Shown here piece after piece: positions 53,681-62,517 of a DNA stretch of 64,000 nt; the first letter of the stretch is position 1; each line of letters opens with the position of its first letter. Origin of the DNA: Phytohabitans rumicis (lineage in GTDB: Bacteria; Actinomycetota; Actinomycetes; Mycobacteriales; Micromonosporaceae). A program made the position numbers and the translations under genes. The notes under the pieces were generated by a model. It was given only the letters and a program-made list of their open reading frames with translations. It did not search any database and was not told where the DNA came from. Where the stretch lies: assembly GCF_011764445.1 (NCBI RefSeq), contig NZ_BLPG01000001.1, forward strand, positions 7,147,001 through 7,211,000, in the 5' to 3' direction.

Positions 53681-55011
53681 TCACGTCGGCGGTGTGCCGC
53701 CGTTGTCTGCCATCGGTGGCACCCCGCCACGGGAGGTGGATCCATTGGCGGCGTCGTCTGGCGTGGTCGGCGGTGGCTGCTGGGCGCCCGGGGTGAGGGG
53801 CGGACCGGTCAGGTGGCCGTCGGCGAGCATCGAGGCCATCAGCCGGGCGGGCGGGATGGGCCAGTTGAGCAGGCCGAACTCGCCAGCTCGGCGGATCCGT
53901 TCGACCTGCCGGCGGCTGATCCTGTGGCGGGCCCCGATCGTGTCCAGAGGCTCGTCGGGGTGCGTGCTCAGGTCGGCCCAGACGGTCTGCCACGTCTGGT
54001 ACTGCTCCTGCTGGATGGGGATCTGGCGCATCAGATCCACCGGTGGCTGCCGGCTGTCAGAGGTCTCGTCCTCGGCGAGATCTGGCCGATCCGCATCGCC
54101 GCCGGTCGCCGAGCCGGCCGGGCTACCGCCATTCTTCGGCCAGCTGGCCCGCTGCTCGATCTGTGCTGCTGGTAGTGCGGTGATGGCGGGGGCCAGCCGA
54201 GCCGTCCACGTGGTGTAGTCGATCTGGTCGGCGAGGTCGGCGGCGAGCCGGTCCATGTCGATGGTGCGGACGGCGATCTCGGCCATGAGTGGGTCGGCCT
54301 GGTCGGCGCGGACGACCTGTTCGACGGCCTTGGCGATGGCTGGGCGTCGCTTGTCGGCCCGGATGGCACGTTGGGCGGCTTCCAGCGACTCGTGCAGGCC
54401 CAGCGGCCGCCACCTTCCGTGGGGTCGTGGGTTCCGGTGCGGGCGAGTTCGGCGGCGCGGGCGGTCGATAGCGGGTAGCGCAGGCGTCGCCAGAGCCCGT
54501 AGTCGGGGGCGGTGTCGGCGAGCTTGCCGGTGGCGCGTAGGGCGTCCCGGCGGCGGGCGGCGGCGTGCAGCAGCCATAGCAGGTACGCCGCTGCGGACAG
54601 CAGGCCGAACCCGGCGGACCAGTACAGGTGCGGCCAGTGACCGGCGATCAGGATCCCGACCGCGACCGCGGCGACCGTCGTGGAGAAGACGCGAAATCCG
54701 TAGGCGCGTTCGCCGAGCCGCATCCGTTGGTCGGCCATCGCGGCCAGGGCCATGGCGAGCATTTCCAGGCAGAGCGCGAACGGTAGCACCGCTGCCACCC
54801 GCGCGGCGGTGGGTAGGGACGAGTTCCAGGGGATGTGGGTGACCGCGACCCAGGTTTGGCCGATGACCGCGCCGGCGGCGGCGACGGTGTAGAACCAGTA
54901 GGCCAGCCGCGCTGGCGACCACCGTGGCGGCGGCAACACCGCTGGAGTCCCGCCTGCGGCCGGTGTGGGCGCGGTCGGCCAGGCCGGTTCGGGTAGGTCG
55001 GTCATCGGCAT
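53681..55011 (-). CDS. SpdB/DUF2637-like membrane protein, frameshifted at 54413
   Basis: About 443 residues after one base is added at CC 54413-54414. The N-terminal half is a DUF2637 region with four membrane helices (LAYWFYTVAAAGAVIGQTWV, VAAVLPFALCLEMLAMALAA, VFSTTVAAVAVGILIAGHW, WSAGFGLLSAAAYLLWLLHA), as in SpdB spread proteins of actinomycete conjugative elements. The C-terminal half is soluble with a sigma-region-4-like HTH (EPLDTIGARHRISRRQVERI) and a Pro-rich tail. SpdB proteins aid spreading of the transferred DNA between hyphal compartments. Start uncertain (ATG 55011 or 55005, no clear ribosome-binding site). Confidence 0.75.
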
Positions 55012-55435
55012 GGCGGCCACCACCGTGCCGCGCGGTCCGCGGCCAGCGGATGAGGCGGCGCCTTCGAGGGGCCGGACGGTCGATGCGGACGATCGCTACT
55101 GCTGCGGCGGTCGACGCCGATGACGGTCGGCGAGCGGTCCGGCGGCGCCAGCCGGCCGGCCGGGCCGCGCTCGGGGTGGTGTGCGTCGGGTGTCGTTGGT
55201 GGGTGTGCGCCGCTGGCCGGAGTCGGCCGGTGCGCTGGCGGTGGATCACGGCAACGCTCCCTTCCACGAATGAAGGGCGCGGTGTGCCGAGGCCCTCGCG
55301 TGGGGCGTCGGCACACACACGCGAGGGGTTGGGTTGGTGGGATCTCGACACTGGTCGCCGAGAGTGGGACGGGGTAGGTGGCTGGTCGTGCGACCTACCA
55401 GCCGCGGGGCCGGTGACAGGGGATCTGGACCTGGG
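55012..55435 (-). other. Gap between SpdB-like and ParB-like genes
   Basis: A GTG near 55247 with GGGAG upstream opens a basic, GC3-rich frame (HRQRTGRLRPAAHTHQRH), but it has no clear end. A strong stem GTGTGCCGA/TCGGCACAC (55281-55316) lies downstream of the ParB-like gene and may act as a terminator. Nothing else is supported. Confidence 0.25.
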
Positions 55436-56089
55436 TCAGAGCGCGGTCGCGGGTCCTGATGCGCTGGTGTACCGGACGGCGTGGCGGGTGGCTGTCCGGA
55501 TGGCGCGGTGGTCGGCGACCAGGTGCCGGACGGCGTCGCGGACCGGGGCCTTGGCGATGCCCAGGACCCGGGCTAGTTCGCCGATGGTGAAGCCTTGCCC
55601 GGGGTGGCTGTCCAGGTGCGCGGCGACCAGGTCCCGTACGGCGCCGTCGGGAAGCCGCCCGGACGGGGTGTTGGCCCGGATCTGGTCTGCCGGTCGGGGT
55701 ACGGCCGCTGCGGGTGCGGGGCGCGCGAGTGGGTGCCAGCCGGGGATCTGGGTGCGGATCTGGTCGCCTTCGGCGTCGGTCAACGCGACCGCCGGCAGGT
55801 ACTCAACCTGCTTACGAAGAGCGTGGTAGATGCGGTGCCAGCCGTCGATGGGCAGGTTTCCGCCGGCGCCGGGCAGTGGGGCAAGGATCAGCGGCTGGGT
55901 CAGGTCGGTGCTCATCGCGTGGTCCGCATCGACGCGGATCAGGCCGATGGCCAGGTAGCTGTGCAGCGGCCCCACCGCGATCAGCTGGTGGGGGCGTCCG
56001 GCGACGATGGCGCGGGCGGCGGTGATGTCCCACACCCAGCGGGCGAACGTGAACGTTTCCCGCGCCTGCTCGTTGGGGTGGCCGGTCAC
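55436..56089 (-). CDS. ParB/Srx-fold protein with C-terminal winged helix
   Basis: 217 residues from GTG 56089. A ParB-like N-terminal domain is suggested by ETFTFARWVWDITAARAIVA, LIAVGPLHSYLAIGLIRVDA and the DGWHRI signature in GGNLPIDGWHRIYHALRKQV. The C-terminus is a winged helix (GFTIGELARVLGIAKAPVRD, AVRHLVADHRAIRTA). It could bind the 3 x 21 bp repeat lying upstream and serve in partition or regulation. No ParA lies nearby. Confidence 0.6.
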   Translation of the reverse strand: MTGHPNEQARETFTFARWVWDITAARAIVAGRPHQLIAVGPLHSYLAIGLIRVDADHAMSTDLTQPLILAPLPGAGGNLPIDGWHRIYHALRKQVEYLPAVALTDAEGDQIRTQIPGWHPLARPAPAAAVPRPADQIRANTPSGRLPDGAVRDLVAAHLDSHPGQGFTIGELARVLGIAKAPVRDAVRHLVADHRAIRTATRHAVRYTSASGPATAL

Positions 56090-56160
56090 CGCTGGTTCGC
56101 GGCCGGTGATGGCCGTCGCGACGGACCGGCGGTGTGTCGCGCGGCGAGGACAGGGACCAT
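56086..56160 (-). CDS. Leader ORF of the ParB-like gene (24 aa)
   Basis: ATG 56160 after AAAGGA; ends RPSPAANQR with TGA overlapping the GTG start of the ParB-like gene (GTGA). Either a coupled leader or the true N-terminus with a frameshift. Confidence 0.35.
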   Translation of the reverse strand: MVPVLAARHTAGPSRRPSPAANQR

Positions 56161-56265
56161 GATCAATCCTTTCTGGTCGAGGATGGATGTGGGCGCCCCG
56201 CGACAGACCGGCACCGTCTGGGTACCCGGTCGGTGCAGCCGGCCCCAGGGATGTCGACGGATCGG

Positions 56266-56328
56266 CCTGTCGCGACAGGCCGTGGTCCCGTCGCGACCGG
56301 CGTCGCTCCTGTCGCGACTGAGGGCTTG
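56266..56328. repeat. Three tandem 21-bp repeats (iteron-like)
   Basis: Units start at 56266, 56287 and 56308. Each has the core TCGCGAC at the same place (56270, 56291, 56312), inside CCTGTCGCGACAGG or close variants; the first core is palindromic (CTGTCGCGACAG). Two helical turns per unit put all cores on one face of the DNA. It lies 106-168 bases upstream of the ParB-like leader. Confidence 0.7.
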
Positions 56329-56470
56329 TGGAGCTCGGCCGCGGGCGGTGACTCATCGGCCGTGGCATGGGCGCCATGCCTGGTCCGTCGGTGTGGACCA
56401 GGCTGTGGTTGTTGGCGCAGTCGCGGGCATCGCGGGCGTCCCGGCAGCACCTGGTCGACGACACGCGGTG

Positions 56471-56947
56471 TCATCGACGGCGACGGCGATGGGGGCGCGG
56501 GCCTGGGCTGGGGTCGGGCAGGGTGAACTGGAACAGGTCCGCGTCTTCGTTCGCTGCCGGGTAGCAGTCGCCGCGGTACCAGTCCCAGGCCGCGGCGAGC
56601 ATGTCGGTGACGAGCGTTTCGTCGGGCCACTCGTCGTCGAGGTCGACGTGCCATAGCCGTCGCCCCGCCCGGTCGTAGGCGGCGACCAGCGCGGCGGACG
56701 AGCCAGTGACGTCTTCGTCCATGCTGAACACCAGCCGCGCCACCTGAGGGCGGGTGCGGCGGGCCGCGACTGCGGCCTCGGCGGCCAACAGGTCGGCGTA
56801 GCCGGCATCAGCGTGTTCGGCCGCCTGCCGGGCCGTGCCCAGCACCGTTTCGCGTTCACGGTCCGGCAAGCTCATGTACCGGCCGGCGACAGGTAGGGGC
56901 GCGAGCCGGCAATGGTGCAGCCGGATCGGGAACCGGCGGCGGGTCAT
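56471..56947 (-). CDS. Hypothetical protein (158 aa)
   Basis: ATG 56947, coupled to a 9-codon leader. Sequence includes DRERETVLGTARQAAEHADA, VARLVFSMDEDVTGSSAALV, RRLWHVDLDDEWPDETLVTD and MLAAAWDWYRGDCYPAANED, ending in a basic tail. A small alpha/beta protein of unknown family, probably specific to this element type. Confidence 0.5.
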   Translation of the reverse strand: MTRRRFPIRLHHCRLAPLPVAGRYMSLPDRERETVLGTARQAAEHADAGYADLLAAEAAVAARRTRPQVARLVFSMDEDVTGSSAALVAAYDRAGRRLWHVDLDDEWPDETLVTDMLAAAWDWYRGDCYPAANEDADLFQFTLPDPSPGPRPHRRRRR

Positions 56948-56973
56948 GGCCGGCTGTGCTGGATGTCGAGCAT
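56944..56973 (-). CDS. Leader peptide (9 aa)
   Basis: MLDIQHSRP with GGAGGG (56981-56986) seven bases upstream; its TGA overlaps the ATG at 56947. The downstream gene has no good site of its own. Confidence 0.4.
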   Translation of the reverse strand: MLDIQHSRP

Positions 56974-57232
56974 GCGCTTGCCCTCCAAAAGCAGGTGTGG
57001 TGCGGAAACCGCAAGGCAGTCGCCGGTCTGGTCGCCACAACGAAATGGTCCGGACGTCCCCAATGGACGAACGGTTTTCCTGGCCCGGACGCTGAGCAGC
57101 CAGTAGGTCGGGGGCATCGGCCAGGCGCTGGTGTGTCCGGCCGTCGGGCCAGCGGGTCGGGCTCGTGCCGGCTGCTTTGGTCCACCCTGGGTCCGGCGTG
57201 GGGTAACCAGGGCGCTGCGAGGCGGTCAGTGG

Positions 57233-58279
57233 TCAGGCCAGGACGTCGGCGGTGGTGATGACGTGCTGGACCCGCTGCGCGAGTGCGCCGTAGCGGTCGG
57301 CCTCGGTCTGGCTGATGCGGCTGATGCCGGCCCGCCACGTCGCACTGGCCGAGACGTCGGCCAAGCCGGGCGGCGCGGGTGGGGCTGTGCCGCTCGGGTC
57401 GAGGGCGGTGGCCTCGGGTGTCCGGGTGACCTGGGCCCATCGGTCGTGCAGGGTCCGTAACGCGTGGTGCACGCCGCGGGCTTCGGCGGCGGTGAGGTAG
57501 AGGCGCAGCAGCCGGTCTGGTCGCGCGGCCACCGTCTGCGGTGCGAACAGTGGTTCGGGCCGACGCAGTTGGGGGAGCAGGCCGTCGTGTCGGGGGATGC
57601 CGTCGCGGTCGGGGTCGTAGACCGCGCTGCGGTGGCCGCCGGCCGTCTTGACCGTCTGCATGGCAGCGTCCGCGCAGGCCAGCACCTGCTCGGGGTGGCC
57701 GGCGTGGGTGCTGGCGATCCCGACGCTGACCCGTGGCCGCATCCGGGTCGCCGCGACCACGGTCGGCTGGGCCAGACAGGCGTCGACCGCGGCGCGGAGC
57801 TGTTCGGGCGACAGGCTCGTGGACAGGATGCCGAACTCGTCCCCGCCGAGCCGTACCACCGTGCCGTGGGCGCCGGCCGCGGCACGCAGCCGCCGGGCGA
57901 TCGTGGTCAGGTAGCGGTCGCCTTCGGCGTGCCCGACGGTGTTGATTTCGTTGAGGTTGTCCACGTCGGCAACCGCGACCGTCAACGCGACGCCGGACCG
58001 GTCGGCTTCGCGCAGCAGGTGGTCGGCGACCGCGCGGGTGGCCAGGCCGGTGACCGGGTCGGTGTAGGCGGCGCCGAGCAGGTCACGGGTGCCGGTCGTC
58101 CCAGTGTGGAGGCCGGCCAGAAACGCCAAGCTGCTAGCGATGAACACCGCGGCGACCATCCAGGCGTGGCCGGTGAGCAGGTAGAGACAGCTGCCGGCCA
58201 GCACGGTGGCTGCGGCGAAGGCCAGCAACCGGTCGCGGTAGCGGCGCCAGCTGGTCAATGAGTGCAGAAAGGAAGCCAT
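57233..58279 (-). CDS. GGDEF protein 2
   Basis: 348 residues, intact. Two membrane helices near the N-terminus (FAAATVLAGSCLYLLTG, MVAAVFIASSLAFLAG), then a GGDEF domain: AYTDPVTGLATRAVADHLLR, VAVADVDNLNEINTVGHAEG, VVRLGGDEFGILSTSLSPEQ and RVSVGIASTHAGHPEQVLAC. The signature RLGGDEF is complete. The C-terminal extension (DRDGIPRHDGLLPQLRRPEP, LHDRWAQVTRTPEATALDPS) matches that of GGDEF-1. Probably makes c-di-GMP or a related dinucleotide at the membrane; no EAL/HD-GYP protein is in the window. Confidence 0.88.
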   Translation of the reverse strand: MASFLHSLTSWRRYRDRLLAFAAATVLAGSCLYLLTGHAWMVAAVFIASSLAFLAGLHTGTTGTRDLLGAAYTDPVTGLATRAVADHLLREADRSGVALTVAVADVDNLNEINTVGHAEGDRYLTTIARRLRAAAGAHGTVVRLGGDEFGILSTSLSPEQLRAAVDACLAQPTVVAATRMRPRVSVGIASTHAGHPEQVLACADAAMQTVKTAGGHRSAVYDPDRDGIPRHDGLLPQLRRPEPLFAPQTVAARPDRLLRLYLTAAEARGVHHALRTLHDRWAQVTRTPEATALDPSGTAPPAPPGLADVSASATWRAGISRISQTEADRYGALAQRVQHVITTADVLA

Positions 58280-58356
58280 CAGGGCACGCCCTTCATCGGT
58301 GGGTCAGCGCCGGGGCGACGGGTCTGTGACCCGTGCACAGGGTTTGGGCGCGCCGG

Positions 58357-58722
58357 TTAGAAGCTGACGATCCAGGGCCATAGCGGGCCGGCGATGCGGT
58401 AGAGGCCGTCCGCGTCCGGTGGCAGGGGTTCGACGGGGGTGTCGCGGTCGCCGAAGCGGGCCAGGATGTGCACGGCGCCGTCGTGCACGGTGATGACAGG
58501 CAGCAGCCGGCCGGGTTCGGGGTCGGTGTGCCAGCGGTCGATGGTGTCGCCGGCGAGCCGCTGGAGCACCGGCAGGCTGACCCGGGCGATCGGGTTGGTG
58601 TGTCGGCGGCGGCGGGTGGCCACCAGCGCCGGGTACGGGGCGGGCAGGTCGGGCAGCCCGATCCAGGCGGGTGTCCATCGTGGACGCTGGGAGGTGTCGA
58701 CGGTGTATGCCGTGGGTGGCAT
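58357..58722 (-). CDS. Hypothetical protein (121 aa)
   Basis: ATG 58722 after AAGGAG. Contains RPRWTPAWIGLPDLPAPYPA, SLPVLQRLAGDTIDRWHTDP and PVITVHDGAVHILARFGDRD. The VHDGAVHI strand recurs in the 60304-60699 protein (VAYDGAIHVICAPPW), suggesting a shared small beta fold. Unknown function. Confidence 0.5.
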   Translation of the reverse strand: MPPTAYTVDTSQRPRWTPAWIGLPDLPAPYPALVATRRRRHTNPIARVSLPVLQRLAGDTIDRWHTDPEPGRLLPVITVHDGAVHILARFGDRDTPVEPLPPDADGLYRIAGPLWPWIVSF

Positions 58723-58869
58723 GGCGCGCTCCTTCGCAGATGGGGGTGCGCGCGTCGCCGCCTGCGTCGCCGCAGGCGGGTGCAAGCGGCGACGCGGTTT
58801 CCAGGTGCAAACGGGTTGCGTTGTCCGGGGCCGCCCGTGCAGGGGCGCTGCGGCCAGCGGATTGCGGGG

Positions 58870-59673
58870 TTAGGAGTTTTCGCTGCCTTGCAGGGTGACG
58901 GACAGCAGCACGGTCCTGGGCTCGCATTCGGCCAGGTGTGCGGCGGTGAGCTGGTGGTAGGCCTGCCGGTGTGGCCAGGTGTGCGAGGTGCATGGCAGCA
59001 GCTGCCCGGTCGACGTGATCGGGCGGCCGTCGACGCCGATCAGCATGTCGCCGTAGAGCAGAACACCGGCACGGTGGTCGCCGTATGCGGCGGGCCCGTC
59101 GTCGTGGGCGGCAAGGCCCGGTCCGTAGTCGTCGAGCGCGAACCGGTCGTCCGGATCGGTGGTGAACTCGTCGTGGGCGATCATGGTCGCGATCCGGGGT
59201 TGCGCGGTGAACTCGCAGACCGCGGTGGCATACGGGTAGTGGTCGGGGTCGGCCTCGGTGCGGTCGGCGAACTGCGACCACGGCGCCGCCGGCGGTGTCC
59301 CGGCGACAATGGTTTGGTGCCGCTGCCACAGCTGCCTGGCCGCGTCGGCGGCGACGATGTCGCGGGTGGCCGGCAGGTCCAGCAGGCCGAGCGGTCCGCC
59401 CGCGCAGCCAGTTCGCCCGTCCACGGTACGGGCGAAGATCAGCTGCCGGTGTTCCGGCTCGGACAGACCGGCCCGGGCCAGGTAGGCCGTCTCGCTCAGG
59501 CGTAGGTCGATCTGCGGATGAAACAGCGCCGGCAGCCGGGTCTGGAGTGCGGTGGTCGCGGCGGCCTGGTTGTCGCAACTGCCAGGCGGCAGGCACACCA
59601 CGACCCTCAGGCCCGACACAAGCGGGTGTTCGCCGTGGCCCTCGGGTGAGCTGAGAAGGTCGAAGATTGTCAT
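58870..59673 (-). CDS. Hypothetical protein, paralogue of 63251-63945
   Basis: 267 residues from ATG 59673. VSGLRVVVC LPPG-type start, CAGGPLGLLDLPATRDIVAA, ARQLWQRHQTIVAGTPPAAP and WSQFADRTEADPDHYPYATA, then a domain with DDYGPGLAAHDDGPAAYGDH. The last-named gene of the window carries the same order (FGGPICQLDLAGMRHAAAAH, LWQLWQHVVAKTPPARPYWT, FEDRHHEDPDRWPLARAEQA). Family not known; two copies within 5 kb. Confidence 0.55.
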   Translation of the reverse strand: MTIFDLLSSPEGHGEHPLVSGLRVVVCLPPGSCDNQAAATTALQTRLPALFHPQIDLRLSETAYLARAGLSEPEHRQLIFARTVDGRTGCAGGPLGLLDLPATRDIVAADAARQLWQRHQTIVAGTPPAAPWSQFADRTEADPDHYPYATAVCEFTAQPRIATMIAHDEFTTDPDDRFALDDYGPGLAAHDDGPAAYGDHRAGVLLYGDMLIGVDGRPITSTGQLLPCTSHTWPHRQAYHQLTAAHLAECEPRTVLLSVTLQGSENS

Positions 59674-59765
59674 GCGGATGAGAACCCCTCTTTCTGGGAC
59701 GGCCGCCGCTGGCGGCGCGGCCGGGTCGTGGTGACGGCGGCAGGCCGCGCCGGATGGCGGCGGGC

Positions 59766-60311
59766 CTATTCGGCGATTTCGCAGCGCAGGGCCGTGATGG
59801 CCGCAGCGGCCGCGTCCAGCACGGTGGAGTAGGTAGCGGCGTGGGCGCCGCCAGCGGTGTAGAGCGGGAAGCCGACGCCTTGTGTGCGGTTGTGGATCCG
59901 CACGCTCCAACCGCCCTCACCGTCGCACGCGGGTGGGGATAGGTATGCGCTGACATCGACGGCGCCGACCGGTGGTGAGATCGCGATGGTGTGGGTCGCC
60001 CCGCTGATCGCCTGTGACGTGGCGGCCGACCAGCCGTCCGGCAGCAAGCTGCGGACCTCGGGCAGGTGCGCGGCAGCCAGTCGGGCGGAGACGGCGACGA
60101 CCCGCCGATTGTGGGCCATGCGCTGGCGATGGTCGAGCTCGGCGTGGCTGACCCATCCGCTGGAGTCGACATCAAGGATCAGGTAGCTGCCGCACGACGG
60201 GCACCACCACCGACCACGTGGCGCCGTGGTTGGGGTGCCGCCGCAGCGTGCGCAACGTATCCGTGCCGTCGCCGGCTGCGGGGCACAGCCCGATTCGGCT
60301 GCCTCAGGCAT
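59766..60311 (-). CDS. Zinc-ribbon hypothetical protein
   Basis: 181 residues from ATG 60311 (GTG 60320 also possible), overlapping the end of the upstream gene by eight bases. An N-terminal zinc ribbon with two CxxC pairs (RIRCARCGGTP, WWCPSCGSYLILDVDSSG), then a helical region (HLPEVRSLLPDGWSAATSQA) and a beta region (WSVRIHNRTQGVGFPLYTAG). Possibly nucleic-acid binding. No family recognised. Confidence 0.5.
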   Translation of the reverse strand: MPEAAESGCAPQPATARIRCARCGGTPTTAPRGRWWCPSCGSYLILDVDSSGWVSHAELDHRQRMAHNRRVVAVSARLAAAHLPEVRSLLPDGWSAATSQAISGATHTIAISPPVGAVDVSAYLSPPACDGEGGWSVRIHNRTQGVGFPLYTAGGAHAATYSTVLDAAAAAITALRCEIAE

Positions 60312-60699
60312 CGTCGCCACCGGGGTCGGTCAGTCGCAGGACGGCGCGGGGCGGCAGGACGGCGGTTTCGCCGTTGTCGAGGGTGATGACCCACCAGCCG
60401 TCGCGGCCCTGCCAAGGTGGGGCGCAGATGACGTGGATGGCGCCGTCGTAGGCGACTACCTGATCGCTGACAGCGAGCAGGTGGACTGGTTGCAGGCGTA
60501 TCCCGGCGGCGGGGCGGATCAGCCACGGCGCGACCAGCGGCGTGAGCGGTGTCGCGATGTGGTAGTGGACCCCGACGCGGACCGGGGCGATCGAGGTGAT
60601 GGTGGCGGGTAGCCAGCTGGCGCGGGCGTTGACGTGCACCTGCTGGCCCAGACGCAGCGTCGGGCTCTGGACGGTTGGGGTGTGTGTTGGGTGGCTCAC
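60304..60699 (-). CDS. Hypothetical small beta-rich protein (131 aa)
   Basis: GTG 60699 after AAAGGAG. Alternating strands (LGQQVHVNARASWLPATITS, GRDGWWVITLDNGETAVLPP) suggest an SH3-like or KOW-like barrel. Element T copy 3 lies just upstream. Overlaps the zinc-ribbon gene. Confidence 0.5.
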   Translation of the reverse strand: MSHPTHTPTVQSPTLRLGQQVHVNARASWLPATITSIAPVRVGVHYHIATPLTPLVAPWLIRPAAGIRLQPVHLLAVSDQVVAYDGAIHVICAPPWQGRDGWWVITLDNGETAVLPPRAVLRLTDPGGDDA

Positions 60700-60729
60700 G
60701 ATCCGGGTCTCCTTTGTGGACAGACGGAG

Positions 60730-60803
60730 TCCGGGCGCGGCCGGTGTGGCCGTGCCCGGACGTGCGCGTGCGCGCGGGCGGGTCAGTGGCCGGGCAACGG
60801 CCG
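60730..60803. repeat. Triple-hairpin intergenic element T, copy 3
   Basis: TCCGGGCGCGGCC/GGCCGTGCCCGGA (60730-60760, one mismatch), a GTGCGCG-rich middle, then GGCCG-GGCAA-CGGCC (60788-60802). Same order as copies at 39403 and 44390. It lies in a 344-base gap that shows nothing else. Confidence 0.75.
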
Positions 60804-61043
60804 CGGAGAAGCGGTGGATGGTCTACAGCAGGGCTGCGCTGTGTCGCGGCGCCGCGTTGGGCATGCGCTGGCGCGGGCGCCGCGCTATTGCTGTGTTTGG
60901 GTCAGCACCGGGCGGGCCGCCCCGACGAGGTGGGCCTATGGGCTGCAACGCTGGGTCGAGGCGGCGGATCGGACGGTCGCTGAGGCGGTGGATCACCCGG
61001 CAGCGCCGCCGTGACTGGGCTGTCTACCCCAACACGGCCACGG

Positions 61044-61487
61044 TCAGTCGACAGCGGCCGTGGTGATCGGCTCGCAGGCGGCGCAGGTCGCCGCCGTAGC
61101 GTCGACCTCGATGAGGGGGTGCGGGGCGAGACGGCCGAAAATGGTTGCCAGGGCGAGCACCGGAGCAGTCAGGTGGTCGTCCGCGGCGATGTCGATGTGC
61201 CCGGCCACGCTTACCGGTACCCGCCACAGCCGCCGCGGTTCGCCATCAACGTCGGGTTCGGTGCCCGCGGCGCCGATCGGGCGGGCGGCCTGCGGGTCGA
61301 CGTTGAGGTCAACGAACAGGCCGGCGTGCGGAGCCAGTACGGCGGCGACGGTGGCCATGGCGAGCAAGCGTGCGTGGCTGGTGTGGTTGGCAAGGACGGT
61401 GACGGTCACCGGCAGCGTGCCGGTCACCCGGTACTGCGGACCGGCCGGATCGTCGGTACCGGCCAGGATGTTGGTGGACTCGGTCAT
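61044..61487 (-). CDS. Hypothetical protein (147 aa)
   Basis: ATG 61487 after AGGAG. Contains YRVTGTLPVTVTVLANHTSH, ARLLAMATVAAVLAPHAGLF and RRLWRVPVSVAGHIDIAADD, ending CAACEPITTAAVD. Beta-rich first half; unknown. The 302-base gap upstream holds a 16-base perfect palindrome AGCGCCGATCGGCGCT (61582-61597). Confidence 0.5.
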   Translation of the reverse strand: MTESTNILAGTDDPAGPQYRVTGTLPVTVTVLANHTSHARLLAMATVAAVLAPHAGLFVDLNVDPQAARPIGAAGTEPDVDGEPRRLWRVPVSVAGHIDIAADDHLTAPVLALATIFGRLAPHPLIEVDATAATCAACEPITTAAVD

Positions 61488-61789
61488 CGTGGTCTCCTGT
61501 GCGTGGGTGGGCTCCGGGTGGCATAGGCCACCGAGCGGAGCGACGGAACAAGGAATCGCGGCGCGATTTGCAACGGCGTGGAGCGCCGATCGGCGCTGCG
61601 GCTCATCGGCGTGCGGGATCCGGCCAGCGCAAAGGCGATTGCAGGCTGGAAGCTGGATAGGACAGCAAGGTGGTCGGTCGACCGGCCCGCCGCGCTGCTG
61701 TGTCAAGTGGTGCCTGGCGGACGGGTCGGGGTCGATCGGCCGTCAGCGCCAGGTGCTTGCGCGCCTGCAGTAGGCCCAGGCGAACGTGT

Positions 61790-62410
61790 TCAGTCGAGAT
61801 CGTCTGGGTTGAGGCTGCCGTTGGCTTCGGCGCCGTCGTGTCGCATACCGCTGGTGTAGATGTCGACGACGGATCCGACCAGGTCGTCGCGGACGGCTTC
61901 TTCGGCTTGCTCGTATGCGTCGTCCTCGTCGCGGGCGTAGACGGTGACCGCGACCGGGACCAGGAGGTTGACCCGGTATTGCTCGGTCAGCTCGTCGACG
62001 CCGAACTGGTCGAGGGTGCGGTTGGTGCCGGAGAGGCAGATCTGACCGTCCGCCACGGCATGCGCGGCGCGGCGGCGTACGTCGGCGTGGAAGTCATCCA
62101 GTTCCTGCTGCGCCCGGTCGGCTGTTGCGTGCGCGGCGTCGGCGGCGCTGTCGGTGTCGTCGGCGAACCCGACCAGCCAGCGGTGCAGGCCGGCGACGGT
62201 GTCCAGGCCCGGGATCGGGCCACAGTCGGCGACCAGCCGGGCGGCGACCTGGTGCAGCCATGCCGGTGGCGCGACGGGTTGGCCGTCGATGGCGAACCAC
62301 GAGTGGGCCAGGATCAGCTCGACGGCGGTGAGCTGCTCGGCGACGCCGAGTTCGACGAGGTTCGCCGGTGTGGTGTCGGTGGTGGCGGTCTGGATCGTGG
62401 AGTCGGTCAC
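61790..62410 (-). CDS. Hypothetical protein (206 aa)
   Basis: ATG 62410. Helical middle (AADAAHATADRAQQELDDFH), then a segment VNLLVPVAVTVYARDEDDAY and EQAEEAVRDDLVGSVVDIYT. A related VPIVVHVDAAGDEEARNRAT pattern occurs in the neighbouring 62518 gene and VPVSVAGHID in 61044, so these three may share a small alpha/beta domain. Unknown function. Confidence 0.5.
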   Translation of the reverse strand: MTDSTIQTATTDTTPANLVELGVAEQLTAVELILAHSWFAIDGQPVAPPAWLHQVAARLVADCGPIPGLDTVAGLHRWLVGFADDTDSAADAAHATADRAQQELDDFHADVRRRAAHAVADGQICLSGTNRTLDQFGVDELTEQYRVNLLVPVAVTVYARDEDDAYEQAEEAVRDDLVGSVVDIYTSGMRHDGAEANGSLNPDDLD

Positions 62411-62517
62411 GGCCGGGTGTCTCCTATCGCGAGTGGGTGGATACGAAGAACGCCACCTGCGGCGGATGCCGAGGTGGCGTGGGCAAACGGGTGCGGTACG
62501 GGGGTGCGGCAGGTGCT

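Noticed and set aside
57464-58261. Plus-strand frame opposite GGDEF-2
   Set aside because: Shadow; the minus strand carries the full GGDEF signature.
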